Shown here piece after piece: positions 1-12,687 of a DNA stretch of 64,000 bases. Below the pieces are notes generated by a model. The model searched no databases, was not told the origin of the DNA, and saw only the letters and a list, made by a program, of their open reading frames with translations. This DNA comes from Branchiostoma floridae (lineage: Eukaryota; Chordata; Leptocardii; Amphioxiformes; Branchiostomatidae), in contig NC_049982.1 of NCBI RefSeq assembly GCF_000003815.2, positions 29,707,572 through 29,771,571 of the forward strand, written 5' to 3'. Position numbers and translations under genes: made by a program. The stretch's first letter is position 1, and the number at the start of each line of letters is the position of its first letter.

Positions 1-345
1 ATATTATATAAGATAGGAAGGACCAGGACTTGTAATCAATATCGAATAATTTTATTGTGTGGCAATTGAAACACGTACAATAAATGGCAACTTATATATG
101 CATGGGAGTTGAACTACATTGTATTGTCTTTCCGAATTCAGAATATCATTCCAGATTTATAGTATAGTCTGTTATATCTGTAAATGCTGATGTGTTAGCA
201 CTATAGCCTAAAGATGGTGGGAATTTTTTAAGTGATATGAGTTTATTTAGAGTTTATGGTTTGTCCTTTAGCTGAAGAACTAAGGCATACGAGTAGGGTT
301 AGGGTGAAAAGGTATGGACAGAAACGTGACATGTTACGTTTAGGT
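1..345. other. AT-rich sequence, nothing recognised
   Basis: No splice-bounded exon, promoter pattern or repeat shared with the rest of the window was seen. The only open frame here is a short one that runs into the adjoining inverted-repeat element. Confidence 0.5.
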
Positions 346-567
346 AACGCTATTTCACCTTTTTCCGCAGGGTACATGTGACTTATATTCGGTGTGTTTA
401 CCAACACGATATTAAGGGATATCAACTGGACGGACGGTGGTTTCAAGTTGTAATATGTTCAAAATATTGTAGTTTGAAGCTCTCGTTCGTCGATTTGATA
501 TCCCTAAATACCCAATTCTGACAGCAACAGATATAGGGTACCCCGCGGATAAAGGTAAACTAGCGTT
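346..567. mobile_element. Short inverted-repeat element (MITE), family with TTTATCCGC arms
   Basis: The left end reads AACGCTATTTCACC then TTTTTCCGCAGGGT. The right end is the imperfect reverse complement, GCGGATAAAGG then TAAACTAGCGTT. About 220 bp long with no coding capacity. Two relatives in the window (29398-29598 and 36310-36528) share the arms and an internal segment with the phrase GAAACCACCG or its degenerate form. It is a non-autonomous DNA transposon by structure; the superfamily is not determined. Confidence 0.75.
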
Positions 568-2520
568 ATATACATTCTCCAGACAGCTGCATCATTTGTT
601 CAATTTCATCCATCTTTACGTTCACAATAAATGTTAAAGTTCATGGACAGGACTGTCGTGAGACTATTATTTATATAATGATTATACTTGGCATATCAAA
701 CCGTCCAAACAGTTGTTCAGATAAATGACACTAAATGTTTCAGATAAACAACAAACATACCTGTGGACTGAAGCCTAATCGATAATTAATGAATCTTCAT
801 AAAATAGATGACAATCGTTATCCAGTATGAAATGAGATAAACTTTGGATTGTAGTTGTATCCTACAAACATACCATACTGTATATATACTAATATTTTCT
901 ATGTGATAAAGAGAAGCATATCGAGGAAATTTCGAAAAGCCTTTCGAGAAGTCAATCATGAGATGCAGCGCATTACATTGAGGCGGGTCCGTATGTGGCT
1001 CTGTATGGGGCTACTTTGATTTAGAAAATGATTATTGTTATAAAGACTGCTGGGGTATTAAAAGTATGCTGCATTTGTATCTAGAAAAATTAAAATCTAT
1101 CAGAAAATAATACCCGCTTCAGGAGTGGAATACTTCCAGAGGTAGTATACAGATTGTACAATTTTGAAACCGTATTTTAACCCAGCGTATGAGACCCAAC
1201 TGTAACACAAATCGACTACATCATTTTACGCCACAAAACTTTGCCTCTAACAGGCTCAGCGGATCGGTGCTCTGATCATAGTAAAAATTGGACAAATATA
1301 ATCAATAGTACGCCAGGGGAGTCGGCTGACCAGAGTCATTTCCTCATCCCGGTCGGTCAGTTCACTCCAACGCCAATTGACTCCTACTAGGTTTTATTCT
1401 CAACTTGGCCAACGTCCCTTATTTGGCCAGGCGGGATTCTGGTAGACACTAACAAAACTACTGAAATGTGTATAAGAAATGTTTATGGGGTCGCGTGGCG
1501 TAACTACAGGCTGTCCTGTCGAACCCGGGGCCCAGGTTGTTCGGGAGACCCGACCATTCCCCCGGGACCAGCATCCCCATTGGCTCTCATTTCTCTCGAA
1601 GTTTAACAAGCGGTACGATAAAAGTGCCCAACACATTTGGCTAGCTCAAACGTCCAGAGCCAATCTGCCACTAATAATAAGTGCCGTGGTCTTTACATCG
1701 GTGGACATCTGTTTATCTTGTCAGTTACTAAGACAAGTTTGACATGTCTGCTTTTACACCAAGTAATGGCAAAATTGTTTGATCTTCAAGCAATATTTTT
1801 CCTAGGTGTAGACATAAAAGTGATGAATTATGAATATCCCATTGTATATCATGTTACCGTTCGCACAGCCATCCATGCAAATAACGAAGATATTGACGAA
1901 TTCCTGACGAAATTATCAAATTATTAGCTCCAAGAAAGTTTTCGGAGTATTTATACAAAATGTATTCTAGCAATCATTAGGATGGACATATTACACTGTG
2001 TGGAAGGGAAGTACCATCCAGTACTGTGGACGTATAAGACTGCGTGATGGCGAATCCAGTACCATGGACGAAATTGCCATTGTGGTCTCGCATCTGGTGT
2101 CAAATGAACAACAATAGAACATTGTTCCTTTCTCAATGTCCTAGCGTAGCTGATCTACTGTGAAGGCCGGAAATATAATCCAAATGCTGGATAACTAACT
2201 ACTGTTAATACCTGGTGAAACACTTTTTTTGGTGATTATAAGAGAAACGTCCGAAAGAAATAACGCGATCGTATTTGACAAAGCCAATAGTCCATTGAAT
2301 ACACTATCCTTGCCTTTCCTTTGTTGCCAGCGCTGTTTAAAGTGTAAACACTGCACGGTGTTGACCTCTCTTTTTACTATGCCAATGAGGTTGAGGTCAT
2401 ATGCCCAATTGTCTTGAATCCAGTTTACATAGTTTTAGCTTACTGTAACAGACACCACTTTACAATACGCTCCAGCTACAATTTCAATGGTGACGCAAAA
2501 AAAACCTTGGTAATTTCCAG
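568..2520. other. Intergenic sequence without recognised gene
   Basis: Several 60-96 codon open frames occur on both strands, but none shows codon bias, domain motifs or splice sites that join up with neighbours. The stretch around 1490-1580 is relatively GC-rich, with GGGGCCC and CCCCCGGGA runs, but no feature was recognised. Confidence 0.4.
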
Positions 2521-2542
2521 CCGCTATTTATAGCACAGTGGG

Positions 2543-2618
2543 TATATAAGCTGCTGTATCGTCTACGTTACCTCATACTCCCTCTGCGGTGTTGCCGTAA
2601 CACCTGAAGCTTTTAAAC
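2543..2618 (+). promoter_or_regulatory. Possible TATA promoter and first non-coding exon
   Basis: TATATAAG at 2543-2550 is followed by about 70 bp ending in AAAC then GTGAGT (donor GT at 2619-2620), which resembles a short first exon and a good 5' splice site. A second TATA-like word (TATTTATAG) lies about 20 bp upstream. No partner exon was found downstream, so this may be chance in AT-rich DNA. Confidence 0.2.
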
Positions 2619-3401
2619 GTGAGTATATAATGTCATGGTAAGCGTTCGTAAGCTCCTTAGAGGTTATATGATGGAAAATATCACTATTAATGACGGAGTG
2701 CGATGGTATCTATCACGCTTCACCATCAGGATATGTTGTGTCTTGTCTGGGTCTTACACTACTAAGGCAAAGAAATGGTTCTACTAGGGACTTATAGTTG
2801 TGAAACTTAACGTTACGTAAGAGTTTACCCCTAAAGATGTCCTGTTATTATATCATAGTTATGCTGTGCTGGCGTGGCTGACTTCAATTGAATATAATAC
2901 AGCTACAGCGCCTACGTTGTATGGTATTCTAACTCTGTTCACGTCGGTTCTATGGGAATCCGAGATGGTGCTGGACTAATATTTAACAAGTAAAAACGCA
3001 TTTTGGTATTGTAGCAAATTACATGGATTGGAGGCATACGCTTTTGTTCAATTTCACCACCAAAGACTCTGATCATGATCTCTACCGGTGATCTCTTCCA
3101 GTGTAGATTACAACAGCAATCCATACCGACAGGGACTCTGATAGCGACCTATATAGCCAGGTAGATTCACAATGTTTATCTGGTAACGTTATGTGTATAT
3201 CGCAGATTTCGTTTATTGCCCAGCGCTGAAAATTGAAAGAAAGAAACTTAAAGCCAGATTAGCTCAGTGAAGTCTCTAGTCATGACAGAGAAGAAGAATG
3301 TTATGTGCAATATTTACAGGTTCATTTTAACGGGGAAGTTCCCCTTAGCTCTTTTCAACAAGCACAATTACAATGGCCACGGATTAACGTCTCGTCCTAA
3401 G

Positions 3402-3716
3402 GACTGCAAAAACGTATACCCACCGCCCAACTTGCACAATTACCTACATGTAGGTTTGCATATGACGCATGTGAAAAGTCCCGTTGTGTCTGTCTATTTA
3501 TAGCCCTGGCGCAGAGCCATTAGCTATATGGCTTTGCGCATGTCAGATAGCTATAGTGTAGTGTGAAAAACAAGACGGGACTTTCCGCAGTTTTGCGTCA
3601 GGGTACCCAGGGCTATATATAGACATTATTACACCATGGAACTTTCCACATTCGTCATATGCAAACCTACAGGTAGGTAATTGTGCAGGTTGGGCGGTGG
3701 GCATACGTTTGCCGTT
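3402..3716. repeat. Fold-back inverted repeat with arms of about 100 bp
   Basis: The left arm (about 3402-3508) contains ACGTATACCCACCGCCCAAC and TAGGTTTGCATATGACG. The right arm (about 3604-3716) contains their reverse complements, CGTCATATGCAAACCTA and GTTGGGCGGTGGGCATACGT. The spacer is about 95 bp. The structure suits a fold-back transposon or MITE; no coding sequence is present. Confidence 0.75.
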
Positions 3717-3924
3717 ACTTAGTCTAAGGCACATTATGGTCTTGCTACTGAACATGTACACGAGCTGCAACTCATTGACAAGCAAAACCGTTTCCAGACG
3801 CTCATAGTACCAGGTAAATGTTTTGCTCTAACTTTTCTTGCTGATTTTCAGTCTACATCAGTCCGAATTAATTAGTTAAGGTTGGGGATGGTGGCGCAGT
3901 TGACCCCTTGTTTCCGAACGCGTT

Positions 3925-4085
3925 TGGTCGGTCGCTCTGAGTCACATATAGGCCGCCTGTTGCAAAGTTCAACTGTCTTGGTGCAAAAAGTGATATTTGG
4001 ATCCATGTCGGTTGTATATTCTGTCACCGCCTGTTTGAAAATTCTATGGCCTCAAAATCGTACGGCGATCGCACGACCTATGTGA
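3925..4085. repeat. Dispersed copy related to the 155-bp repeat of stanniocalcin intron 1
   Basis: The phrase TATTCTGTCACCGCCTG, then TTTGAAAATT, then CCTCAAAATCGTACGGCGA, closely resembles the segment at 34261-34310 (TTCTGTCACGGACTG, TTTGAAATTT, ATCAAAATCGTAC) and each monomer of the array at 33843-34300. It is one diverged dispersed copy ending near the assembly gap. Confidence 0.55.
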
Positions 4086-4123
4086 CTGCGCCCGTTTGAC
4101 ACTCATGAAACAGGCAAAGAATT

Positions 4124-4223
4124 NNNNNNNNNNNNNNNNNNNNNNNNNNNNNNNNNNNNNNNNNNNNNNNNNNNNNNNNNNNNNNNNNNNNNNNNNNNNN
4201 NNNNNNNNNNNNNNNNNNNNNNN
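4124..4223. other. Assembly gap (100 N)
   Basis: Run of 100 unknown bases. Open frames drawn across it are artefacts. The gap cuts the left part of the repeat that continues at 4224. Confidence 0.99.
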
Positions 4224-4440
4224 CCAAGTTTCTACAGTCAATCATTGTCTGAGACTCTGCGTTCACAGTCGCAATTGGTGTTGTATAGTCAGATACTCCA
4301 TCAAAATGGACTATTGTTTTGAGTATCACCCATTCACAAGTTTTCACATATACATTGTAATCAGGCCCAGACCTGGCCCTGATCTTCTGGACCTGGACTG
4401 TACTTGGACCTGGATATTCTGTATTGGTACCCACCCCTAG
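4224..4440. mobile_element. 3' part of MITE family with GGGGTGGGTACC ends
   Basis: Begins at the gap with CCAAGTTTCTACAGTCAATC and ends GGTACCCACCCCTAG. It carries the family hallmark of runs of the six-base word GGACCT near the right end. Relatives are at 14577-15899, 27072-27277, 51810-52192 and 56632-57082. The left half is lost in the gap. Confidence 0.75.
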
Positions 4441-6772
4441 TGTACACATGTATGCTTCTGATACATAAATGTCTGACCAAGAGCAAAAGATAAAACCTCT
4501 CAAAGCCTCTCATTTGGAGCTTAAGCCTCCTTCAATAGGTCAATCTCATTGTTTTGTATTGATATTTTTGTCATTCTCTGCAATAGAAGTCTATTATGAG
4601 ACAGTTGATTTGGTTACCAAAGTAATGGGCAAGAGATGATAGAGGGCTGTTTGCAAGATGATGATAGAATAAGAAATCTTTGTGCTACATTTGTCACATT
4701 TTGGGGAAAATGTGCATCCAAAAAAATCATTTTTCCATGATCCTTTCCCTTACCATGGCGTCAGGTGTACCTGTAAAGTTTATGTGAGAAAGTATTATTT
4801 AGAAGGGATCATCTTTTGGCATGTGTAGACCAAAGTAATCCCTTAATATGCAATGCATACAATCCCTGAGTGGGCCCTTATGGTTGAACATGTACTACAT
4901 GTAGTACTGGCCTGGGTGTCATCCTGTTACAGCAAATGCCTGCTCTGATAGTCCCTTACCGCAAACCAGGAATGGTAGGTGGTATCTATTGATGCCCCAC
5001 ATGTGAAGTAACTAGTTTGGTATCCAGTTCAGGCCGGTGTATTGCAGAAAAAAACATTCCTCTTGTTGCAAAAAAAAAAAAACCTCTGCAGCTAACAGGT
5101 ACCAAATTGCCATCATTGTGTAATCAATATATATACACATATTACATTGTTCTTCAAGACTAAAGTTTGATTAAAATGTGATTTTACTTACAGGTAATTA
5201 TTATTCCTTAATTGTCTTTAAGAGCTTCTGATGTTATTCTCATTAATGTTCACATATAGATACAGAAGAGGACACTGATATTTGTTTATATCAGGCCTAT
5301 CATACTATAAATCTCATGGCAGGGTATTGTCGCTCTCTCTGAGGAACCCCTGCCTTGAACTGTTCCATACTATAAATAATTGCAACTATACATGTAAATG
5401 TGGGTATATGTCAAAAAGCTAATGCTTTGATCATGACAAAACACCTTTTTATCATTATGCATGATCAGAGTGTACCACATACACTGCACAGCTATATTCT
5501 GAAACAAATCTTTATACTTCTCGTAGCCATCTGCTTGAAATCTGGTCGAAACCCACAGTTGGAATTAATAATTGATTATATTATTAGCATACCATTCCCC
5601 TACAATTGGCAGCCGAGCATTTTTTCATGGCCGTACATCTGGCTGAGCACTTGTATTCAGTCCCCGCATAACATTTCAATTTTCCACCCCCATTTACAAC
5701 AACATGCAAATTTGTGACGGCTGGAGGTTGTAAGGACTCGCTACTCCCGGGCTGCTGGCATTTGAGTGGAGAACGGCAAAGTGGTGGTTTTGCCGGCAGT
5801 GAGAATGGCAGCGAGGGTGCACGGTGCTTCGGTTCGAACGGACCAACTCCGGGATGCCAGGAAAATGGTGTCATTTAGGGTCGGTATACAGTTCCTGTTA
5901 AGAGACTATTGACTCCTTGTAACGTCAATCGCTGCTGCATCTTAGAGCCGGAGCGCAGCTGCTAAAGTCGTAGTGCTAAGTGCCGAGGATTTGGTTTGAT
6001 GCTCTTCTGTGTTATTCTCAGTGTTCTGTGACATTTTCAGCACAAGCACTGCCTGTGTGTACATTCGTGTGTGATTAATAATTGATACCTGTGAACTGGT
6101 GTGTGTAGGGTGCTTTGTAAATCTGTCAGTTTCCCGACTATATCAGTTTTCCATCTTCTACCCAATTAAGAATCGTATACATCATTCCTGTCTTGAAGAT
6201 TTGGGTTGCCCAAGTTTTAAAAACGATAGAATTGCTTGAATTGTCTGAATGTTATGGTTCCATTCTGTTCACATTAGATATTGCTGCATAACCTCAATAT
6301 TTCTTTGCCCTGTGAGAGAGATGTTTTCATATATGTCTGTCCTTGGTGCTGAATGAGCAGTCATGTGTTGTGCATAACTATCTGGGCCTTGTTTTTTACC
6401 TATCTGTGCTTGAGAACAGTTTTTCTATTATGTATCTTCTCTGCTCTGCACAGAACACTAGTAATAATGAAAGAATTATAGCTTTGTGGAGAACAGGAAA
6501 CATGGTAATGGGTATGAAACTGTTCAAGGATATATCATGGATACTTTGCGCTGCTAGATCCAATATATTTTTAAGATTTATGCTTTTGATATAATTCTAA
6601 CCATTTAACGCATATTTTTTTGGGGTACTAACTTTATGGAAATATTACATTTAACCCATCTACAAGAAAGTACAGTGATGCACACTCTTCTTCATATGTT
6701 ACTATTTACCCTGCTTCATGTGATGATTTGTAAATTCATGTCTTTGGCGGTGAATGCCTGAAAGCTTGTAGT
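4441..6772. other. Intergenic sequence without recognised gene
   Basis: No exon supported. A GC-richer patch at 5720-5880, with CTCCCGGGC and GGTTCGAACGGACC, is open on both strands for about 90 codons but lacks motifs or splice context. Its origin is unknown. Confidence 0.4.
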
Positions 6773-7052
6773 NNNNNNNNNNNNNNNNNNNNNNNNNNNN
6801 NNNNNNNNNNNNNNNNNNNNNNNNNNNNNNNNNNNNNNNNNNNNNNNNNNNNNNNNNNNNNNNNNNNNNNNNNNNNNNNNNNNNNNNNNNNNNNNNNNNN
6901 NNNNNNNNNNNNNNNNNNNNNNNNNNNNNNNNNNNNNNNNNNNNNNNNNNNNNNNNNNNNNNNNNNNNNNNNNNNNNNNNNNNNNNNNNNNNNNNNNNNN
7001 NNNNNNNNNNNNNNNNNNNNNNNNNNNNNNNNNNNNNNNNNNNNNNNNNNNN
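6773..7052. other. Assembly gap (280 N)
   Basis: Run of 280 unknown bases; predicted frames over it have no support. Confidence 0.99.
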
Positions 7053-9050
7053 TAGTTATATAAACTTTTGATATTAGTGTCATCCTCTAGATGTCCAAAA
7101 TGTGGTGCATTCACGCATGTTTGTTTTTTTAGAATGTTAAATGACACGTAATGGATTGAGGCATTATATTAATTATTATCATCTCTTAAGTAGAAAAGAA
7201 GATGGCTTCCAGTTAAAGGATTTGTGGCTGACAATCATTTTCATGAAATGGGAGCACTGCCATGTATCATTTCCCGTCTGTAGAAACAAGTGAGATTTGT
7301 TGGGCTTATGTTGACAACTGGCAACATGCAATATGCACTCGCCACCATCTGTACAATCAAGACTCTGTGGCTTTGGGGCTTGCATGTCAATGGATCACAT
7401 GCCTTAAAACATTTCAGCACTCTTAGAAATGTCCGTCTCACTGCAAGCCATTTCTTTTTTTGCTGCCATCAAGAGAGAGATCGTCATTCAAAAGGCCCTT
7501 CAGGCATAGTTGTGATGTGTCTTTGTCCTTGGTGCTGAACCATCTATCATGTGTGCATTAGTCCCCATTGCCTGACATTGCAAAGTTGTCTTTTGCACTA
7601 TTATGGGTTATTCACTCTACAACTGTCCAACAACTGTCTTTTTATGAAATGTCATACATTTCTGTATCTAATGCATCATCTCACTTTGCAACTGCAAGCA
7701 GTAGTGTGCCATAGCCTTTTTGAGGTGGGTTGTTCTCTACTGTGTCTAGTAGGGCATGGTATTGGAAGGTACATGTAGAGCCCAATGCTTTTTTGTGCTG
7801 CCTTTTACAACTGAAGTTATAGGTATTCTTTTTTACACTTGGAGGTAAGTTGTGTATGGTGCATTTCCCTAAGGCATAGCATCATTGGCACATTAGGTGG
7901 TTCAAACCTAGTACCTCTAGGTTCTGGCCCAAACACCCTAACCATTCTGCTAACACGATGCCACATATGTCGAAATATGTTTTTAAGCAATTCCAATAGG
8001 AATGCTCCCTTCGAACAGTGGTAATCTCAGTTTTAACAACAATATAGATTATATTGTACAACTATGTTACAGCATTGGGGTTGACACGTAAATGATATCC
8101 AGATAGTTGATTAAATGTTGAGAGAAGAAAGTATGCCCAAAGCCTAGACCGTAGAGTGTTCTTAGAACTTCAAGACAGATCGCCATTTGCAGGGCAAAGC
8201 TGTTAGTATAGGCCCAAAGTGACTTCTTTCTACTCATTTAAGACATACTAAATATAGCTCTCTCCTTGGTGCTGAAGGGGTAGTCCGTTGTACAACTGTG
8301 CTTTTGTCATTTGCAACTGTTAGATATTGGGTAGATCAAAAAGATTAAATTACTATTTCACTCTTTACTGGATGTTCTTTGTTACAAAGTGTTACACTGT
8401 TCAAGAGGAAGATACCCTCTTAACAATTATAGCATAGTTTGACAGGACAGGGGTTACCGTAGCCCTAAAGTTAAGTTTGTGGGCTTATTGCAATAGATGG
8501 ATGCCTAGCTTTTATAAGTATATGATTTTTTTCTCATTTTGTCTCATGTACAAAGATACTTGACTGGAGTTGTTTGATAAATCTACATGTAAACAGATGT
8601 TTTGCCAGCAAAATAGCCTCACAATGTATGAAAGCAGGTATAAAGATTTCAAGTAACACTTTGTATTTTTTAGCCTGCCATATGATATTCCTTTTTTTTT
8701 TAAATCCTTTACTGACCTACCTGCACATCTACCACAACAGGGTATTTTTGGTCACAACTTGGGTTACTTATTCCAGTAACATGATTTATGGTGGTTTTCA
8801 AACCTAATGAAGGTTGCCATTCATTTGACCTTCAGAGTAAGAACGTACTGTTCTGCATCAAGTGTGTCTTTTGCATTTAAGGTCAGGCTAAACTTCACAG
8901 GATTTTCCTGGAGCAAGTAATCTCACAGCACAGTCCTTATTCCCACAGCAATGTCAAGGTAGCATTGATATGATGAATGTTGTGTCGCTAGGCATGCTAA
9001 TACCAAGGCAAAAAGTCTGAAAAACACTGCTGTAGTTACACTGCACCAAA
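7053..9050. other. Gene-free stretch with scattered CCTTGGTGCTGA repeats
   Basis: The word CCTTGGTGCTGA occurs near 7527 and 8263, and also near 6340 and 11538, each time followed by loosely similar T-rich sequence. This suggests diverged copies of one unclassified repeat. No coding sequence was recognised. Confidence 0.35.
7890..7965 (-). repeat. tRNA-like SINE head
   Basis: On the - strand the sequence reads as a degenerate tRNA: a box A-like TTAGCAGAATGGTTAGGG and, about 35 bp on, a box B-like GGTTTGAACC. A closely similar head is at 18425-18500. There is no CCA-proximal acceptor stem pairing that would make it a functional tRNA gene. Confidence 0.5.
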
Positions 9051-9054
9051 AGTA

Positions 9055-9672
9055 TCCATCACCTTCACCTTCACCTATCCCTTGACCTCTTTGTGGGTCG
9101 TTGGGGCACCATGACTTCGTCCACTATTCTTCTCCACCTGTCTCTATCCTCCGCCGCTCTTATGGCTTCCGCTAAGTTCAGCCCAGTCCATTCTTTTATG
9201 TTGTCCTCCCATCGTTTCTTCTGTCTTCCTCTCTTTCGGCTTCCTGGGACTGTCCCTTGTAGTATTGTTTTTGTTAACCCCGACGACCTTGCCGCATGAC
9301 CAAACCATCTTAATTTGCGCTTTTTCACTGTTGTCAAGAGGTTGTCATGTGGTCCTATGGCTTGTACTACTTTGTTGCGGATTTCCTCGTTAGTGACACG
9401 GTCTAAGTACGTAATCCCCAGAATTTTCCTGTAGCATCTCATTTCCATTGAGAGGATTCTTTTCTGTAACTCGGTTGTCAATGTCCAGGTCTCACATCCG
9501 TACAGGTAAATTGACAGAGTTAGGGCACGCATAAGATTAATTTTGGATCTTAGGCATATGTTCTTATCCTTCCATATGGTGTTGAGCCTAGCTAGTGCGG
9601 CTACTGTCTGCGCAGACCTTGCTAAGATTTCTGGACGGGATCCTTCGTCAGATATGATGAACCTAAATATTT
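9055..9672 (-). pseudogene. 3' fragment of a non-LTR retrotransposon (reverse transcriptase C-terminal region)
   Basis: On the - strand about 195 codons are open from the gap edge to 9071. They encode the region just after the reverse transcriptase palm, with the landmarks YGCETWTL, RCYRKILGI, LRWFGHAAR, TILQGTVPGSRKRGRQKKRW and DRDRWRRIV. These are typical of the C-terminal part of LINE ORF2 proteins in invertebrates. The endonuclease and catalytic palm are missing; the upstream part runs into the gap at 9673. The 3' side ends in short GGTGAA repeats (9055-9075), as in LINEs with microsatellite tails. A second relative is at 40251-40570. It is a 5'-truncated insertion, not a host gene. The clade is not assigned. 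Confidence 0.85.
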
Positions 9673-9772
9673 NNNNNNNNNNNNNNNNNNNNNNNNNNNN
9701 NNNNNNNNNNNNNNNNNNNNNNNNNNNNNNNNNNNNNNNNNNNNNNNNNNNNNNNNNNNNNNNNNNNNNNNN
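9673..9772. other. Assembly gap (100 N)
   Basis: Run of 100 unknown bases inside or next to the LINE fragment on the - strand. Confidence 0.99.
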
Positions 9773-9824
9773 AATCAAGCAATAGTCTCATTTTGTATCT
9801 GTTTACTATATCTTTTCAACATGT

Positions 9825-9892
9825 CTTGTTGTGAACTGTACTTAGCCCGGTGTGGCAAAAATGTACAATGAAGGTCTTCATTCATTCATTTA
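9825..9892 (+). mobile_element. LINE 3' end with CATT-repeat tail
   Basis: The + strand reads TAGCCCGGTGTGGC, then GTACAATGAAGGTCTT, then (CATT)n. This is the form of a non-LTR retrotransposon 3' end with a simple-repeat tail. The body upstream is not recognisable. Confidence 0.5.
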
Positions 9893-10029
9893 TTGACCAC
9901 GTACATGTGGCACTTTGCTTGGAAATTCTGGGTAGTCTGATAAAAAACTGTCTTGTATTTCGCTGACCAAACGCCCAATTGGCAGAGAGACTGAAGAAAC
10001 AATGGAAATCAAATAATTTTTAGTTAATG

Positions 10030-10400
10030 AATTACCTGTGAAGCACGTGGTAAGAATCTGTTGCAATCACCACCCAGTCCATGGGATAAGAACACTCAAG
10101 GACCATGTACCAACAGATATATTGTTAAAGGATGCAGGTATGCAACCACTGGCAAACCGCATAGAAGAAAACACTCTGGTAACTGTTTTCAAGTCAATAC
10201 ACAAAACGGTACCTCCCTACCTATCACACACGTTCTTGTGGATGCCGCCGCCTGTCCTGAGAGTGAGTACACGTACTGCATTGAAGCTCTTCACAAGCTG
10301 GGACCCCCACATGCTATACATACCCAAGAGTAACGTGTAGTCCTTTAAAGGCAGCATACAGCACTACGGACCAACACTCTGGAATGACCTTACCGTAGAA
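10030..10400 (+). pseudogene. LINE fragment, C-terminal tail of reverse transcriptase ORF
   Basis: Two overlapping frames encode pieces of a CR1/L2/Jockey-type ORF2 tail: ILLKDAGMQPLANRIEENTL, VTVFKSIHKTVPPYLSHTF and, after a frame change, a region reading like SFKGSIQHYGPTLWNDL. The pattern of a short helix, NTLV.VFK, PPYLS and a final LWN motif is characteristic of these retrotransposons. Frames are broken, so it is a dead 5'-truncated copy. Confidence 0.7.
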
Positions 10401-10639
10401 CGCTATCTACACACAAAATGTCATCCATAAAATTTACTGCTGTAGCCTTAGAAAAAGCTCGAAAAAAGAGGAAAATTTCATTTTCAAAAGCCAGAAATAA
10501 GAAAACAACAGTAAAATAGGTTTATTATCAAAGCTTTAAAATGCTTTCCAACAGGATGCCGGCTCACGCAAAACTATTGCATATTGATAGGACGCAATTT
10601 TGATCTGTTGGTATGAAGCTCCTATGATAGTATCTAATT

Positions 10640-10760
10640 GCAGTACTAGTAAGTAATGCTAGGCTGCGCTTTTGATCCATAAAAATTGAAGATTCCAACG
10701 ATTATAGATGAATGCAGTACTAGTAAAGGATGCTAGGTTACGCTTTTGATTCATGGAGAA
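10640..10760. repeat. Local tandem duplication, period 74 bp
   Basis: GCAGTACTAGTAA at 10640 recurs at 10714 followed in both cases by a diverged copy of ATGCTAGGTTACGCTTTTGA. Two copies only. Confidence 0.7.
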
Positions 10761-11384
10761 ATAGGTGCTTCAGTACAATATCATTATGCGACAACGAAAA
10801 CGGCTGTTGATTGTTAATGAGTTCCGTGATTTACAATAAAGACATCCCAAAATCAATAATCCGGTTGTTCATAACCAAGCGCATTGTTCTTGGTTTCCAC
10901 TCTATTTGAATGCTTATACAGTATAATCTTGCGCCTATACTAAACACGTACTTTTTTTTTCTTATTTCATCTTGAAACAAATGGGTAGCCCCTACAACAG
11001 TGCATAGTTGATTTCCAAGGGGGCCCATCAAACATACATGTAAATGATAAATACAGGACAAAACGTGGTAACAATCAGTCAAACTTTGAACACCCAGGGA
11101 GAACATACAGTACAGAAAACATAAAACCGGTGCGTCAAAACAAAATCAGTGTCCATACTCAAGTCGAAAACGTTCCAAGGTCAAAATCAATATGTCAAGA
11201 GATGGGGTGGAGGTCAGAGGTCAAATCATATATCAGATCATGTGTAAAACGAAAACTAATGAAACTGAAATATACAAAGTATGGATAGTAAATCATATGT
11301 AAAGATTGAACAAAAAAATTAAAAGAACAGTAAGGCACATCAGAGACAAAGGTGCTTTTCCATACTAAGTTCCAATATTACTTG

Positions 11385-11550
11385 AGGTCAGATATACATA
11401 TGTTCTTCAGAGCTGTTTTAAAGCCTTTTAGTGTTGTAATGTTTGTTATGTTGTCTGCTAGTTTGTTGTACTGGCTAGTGCCAGTGTATGCAAATGTTTT
11501 TTGTCCACTTGTGGTGGTACCATAACCAATCACACATCTCCTTGGTGCTG
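11385..11550 (-). pseudogene. LINE fragment, extreme C-terminus of ORF2
   Basis: The - strand encodes KTFAYTGTSQYNKLADNI followed by ITTLKGFKTALKNI. This matches the general pattern F.Y.G...WN.LP..IR....L..FK..LK found at the end of many CR1-like reverse transcriptase proteins. It is a short truncated copy. Confidence 0.6.
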
Positions 11551-12068
11551 AGCACCACACCTTTTAGATACACAAACCTTGTCGTTATAACTAAACTCAT
11601 AATACACAGAAAAAATGTCCTAGATTCTAATATCTCTCAGGCATACAAACACAATGTTTTTTTGTATGTGTGTTTTCTCTAATTTCTCGTAGTGGTATTT
11701 TGAAATCTTTGATCGCATATATGACCAAATCGACACTGGAAATGGATAGGATAGCCCCAATGCCATTCCACTAGGATAGTAAGGAAAATGACGACCGTTT
11801 CATAATGATCAACATTATGATTTTCGGCACTACGATGAAAGAAGCACAGTCATGGATTGAATTGCGTCAGACTGTCGTGGTCAAATGGCTTCAGACCAAT
11901 AAACAAACATAAATATCCATGCACGACATCTTGGTATGCTGTTCACAAACGCAGAATAACATATACACAGACTCCCGTGTGCACACACAGAAAAACGCAC
12001 ACAAACTCACACACTTTCGAATGCGTTAACATATAATGTTGATAGCGTCTAAATAGATACTATAAAGA

Positions 12069-12215
12069 TAACATTTTCGCAAAAGTGCTGATTTTTCCCC
12101 CGAAACCTATTTTAAGGCTACAGTCAGGCTTGTCCTATAGTATTGTGTGCGAGTAAAACAAAAATGCTCATATTTACAGTAGAAGCTAATCTGAGCTCTG
12201 ATGACTTACTGACAG
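12069..12215. mobile_element. Dispersed repeat of the ATTTTCGCGAAAAT family
   Basis: Starts with AACATTTTCGCAAAAGTGC, continues with TCCTATAGTATTGTGTGCGAG and ends with a CTGATGACTTACTGACAGAAA segment. The same order of motifs occurs at 16541-16822, 21596-21885 and 47855-48170. No ends or target duplications could be fixed. Confidence 0.6.
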
Positions 12216-12687
12216 AAAAAAAAGAAGAGCAAAAATGAACGCACCAGTAAAAACACAAAATTGTCTTAAGAACAAAGAGACAGTTAACAGTAAAGCGACT
12301 TAGACAGATTTTTTTTTAAATGAGCTGACACATCAGGTGACACAGCTCGTAAACGAAGAGCTTTCACCATCCCGTTATTTTATTGGGCGTGTAAAAGTTG
12401 TTGTCACTTGACGCACAAAATTCTTTAGATATCTCGATGTACATCAATATACTATTGTATACACCGAAGGACTGTTTTGTGTCCAATGATAGTCTTAGTC
12501 ACGGTTAGGAGAAGTCTAAGACTACACGACATAGATGTATTACTAGCAGGTGTTTTAGAAGGCATTTCGGCTAGATTATTGACTTTCTATGGTACGATGC
12601 GAATGCAAAGTACAAAGGATATTTTAAATGCCTTTTGTAGACTAAAGTGAAGAAGCATATTTTACGTTGCTATGATATAACTCCCAC

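Noticed and set aside
4044..4503. Open frames of 65-141 codons
   Set aside because: They run through the 100-base gap and a MITE; the unknown bases hide any stops.
5584..5874. 96-codon frame in a GC-richer patch
   Set aside because: Open on both strands without motifs; no splice or promoter evidence.
6716..7147. Open frames of 115-143 codons
   Set aside because: Almost entirely across the 280-base gap.
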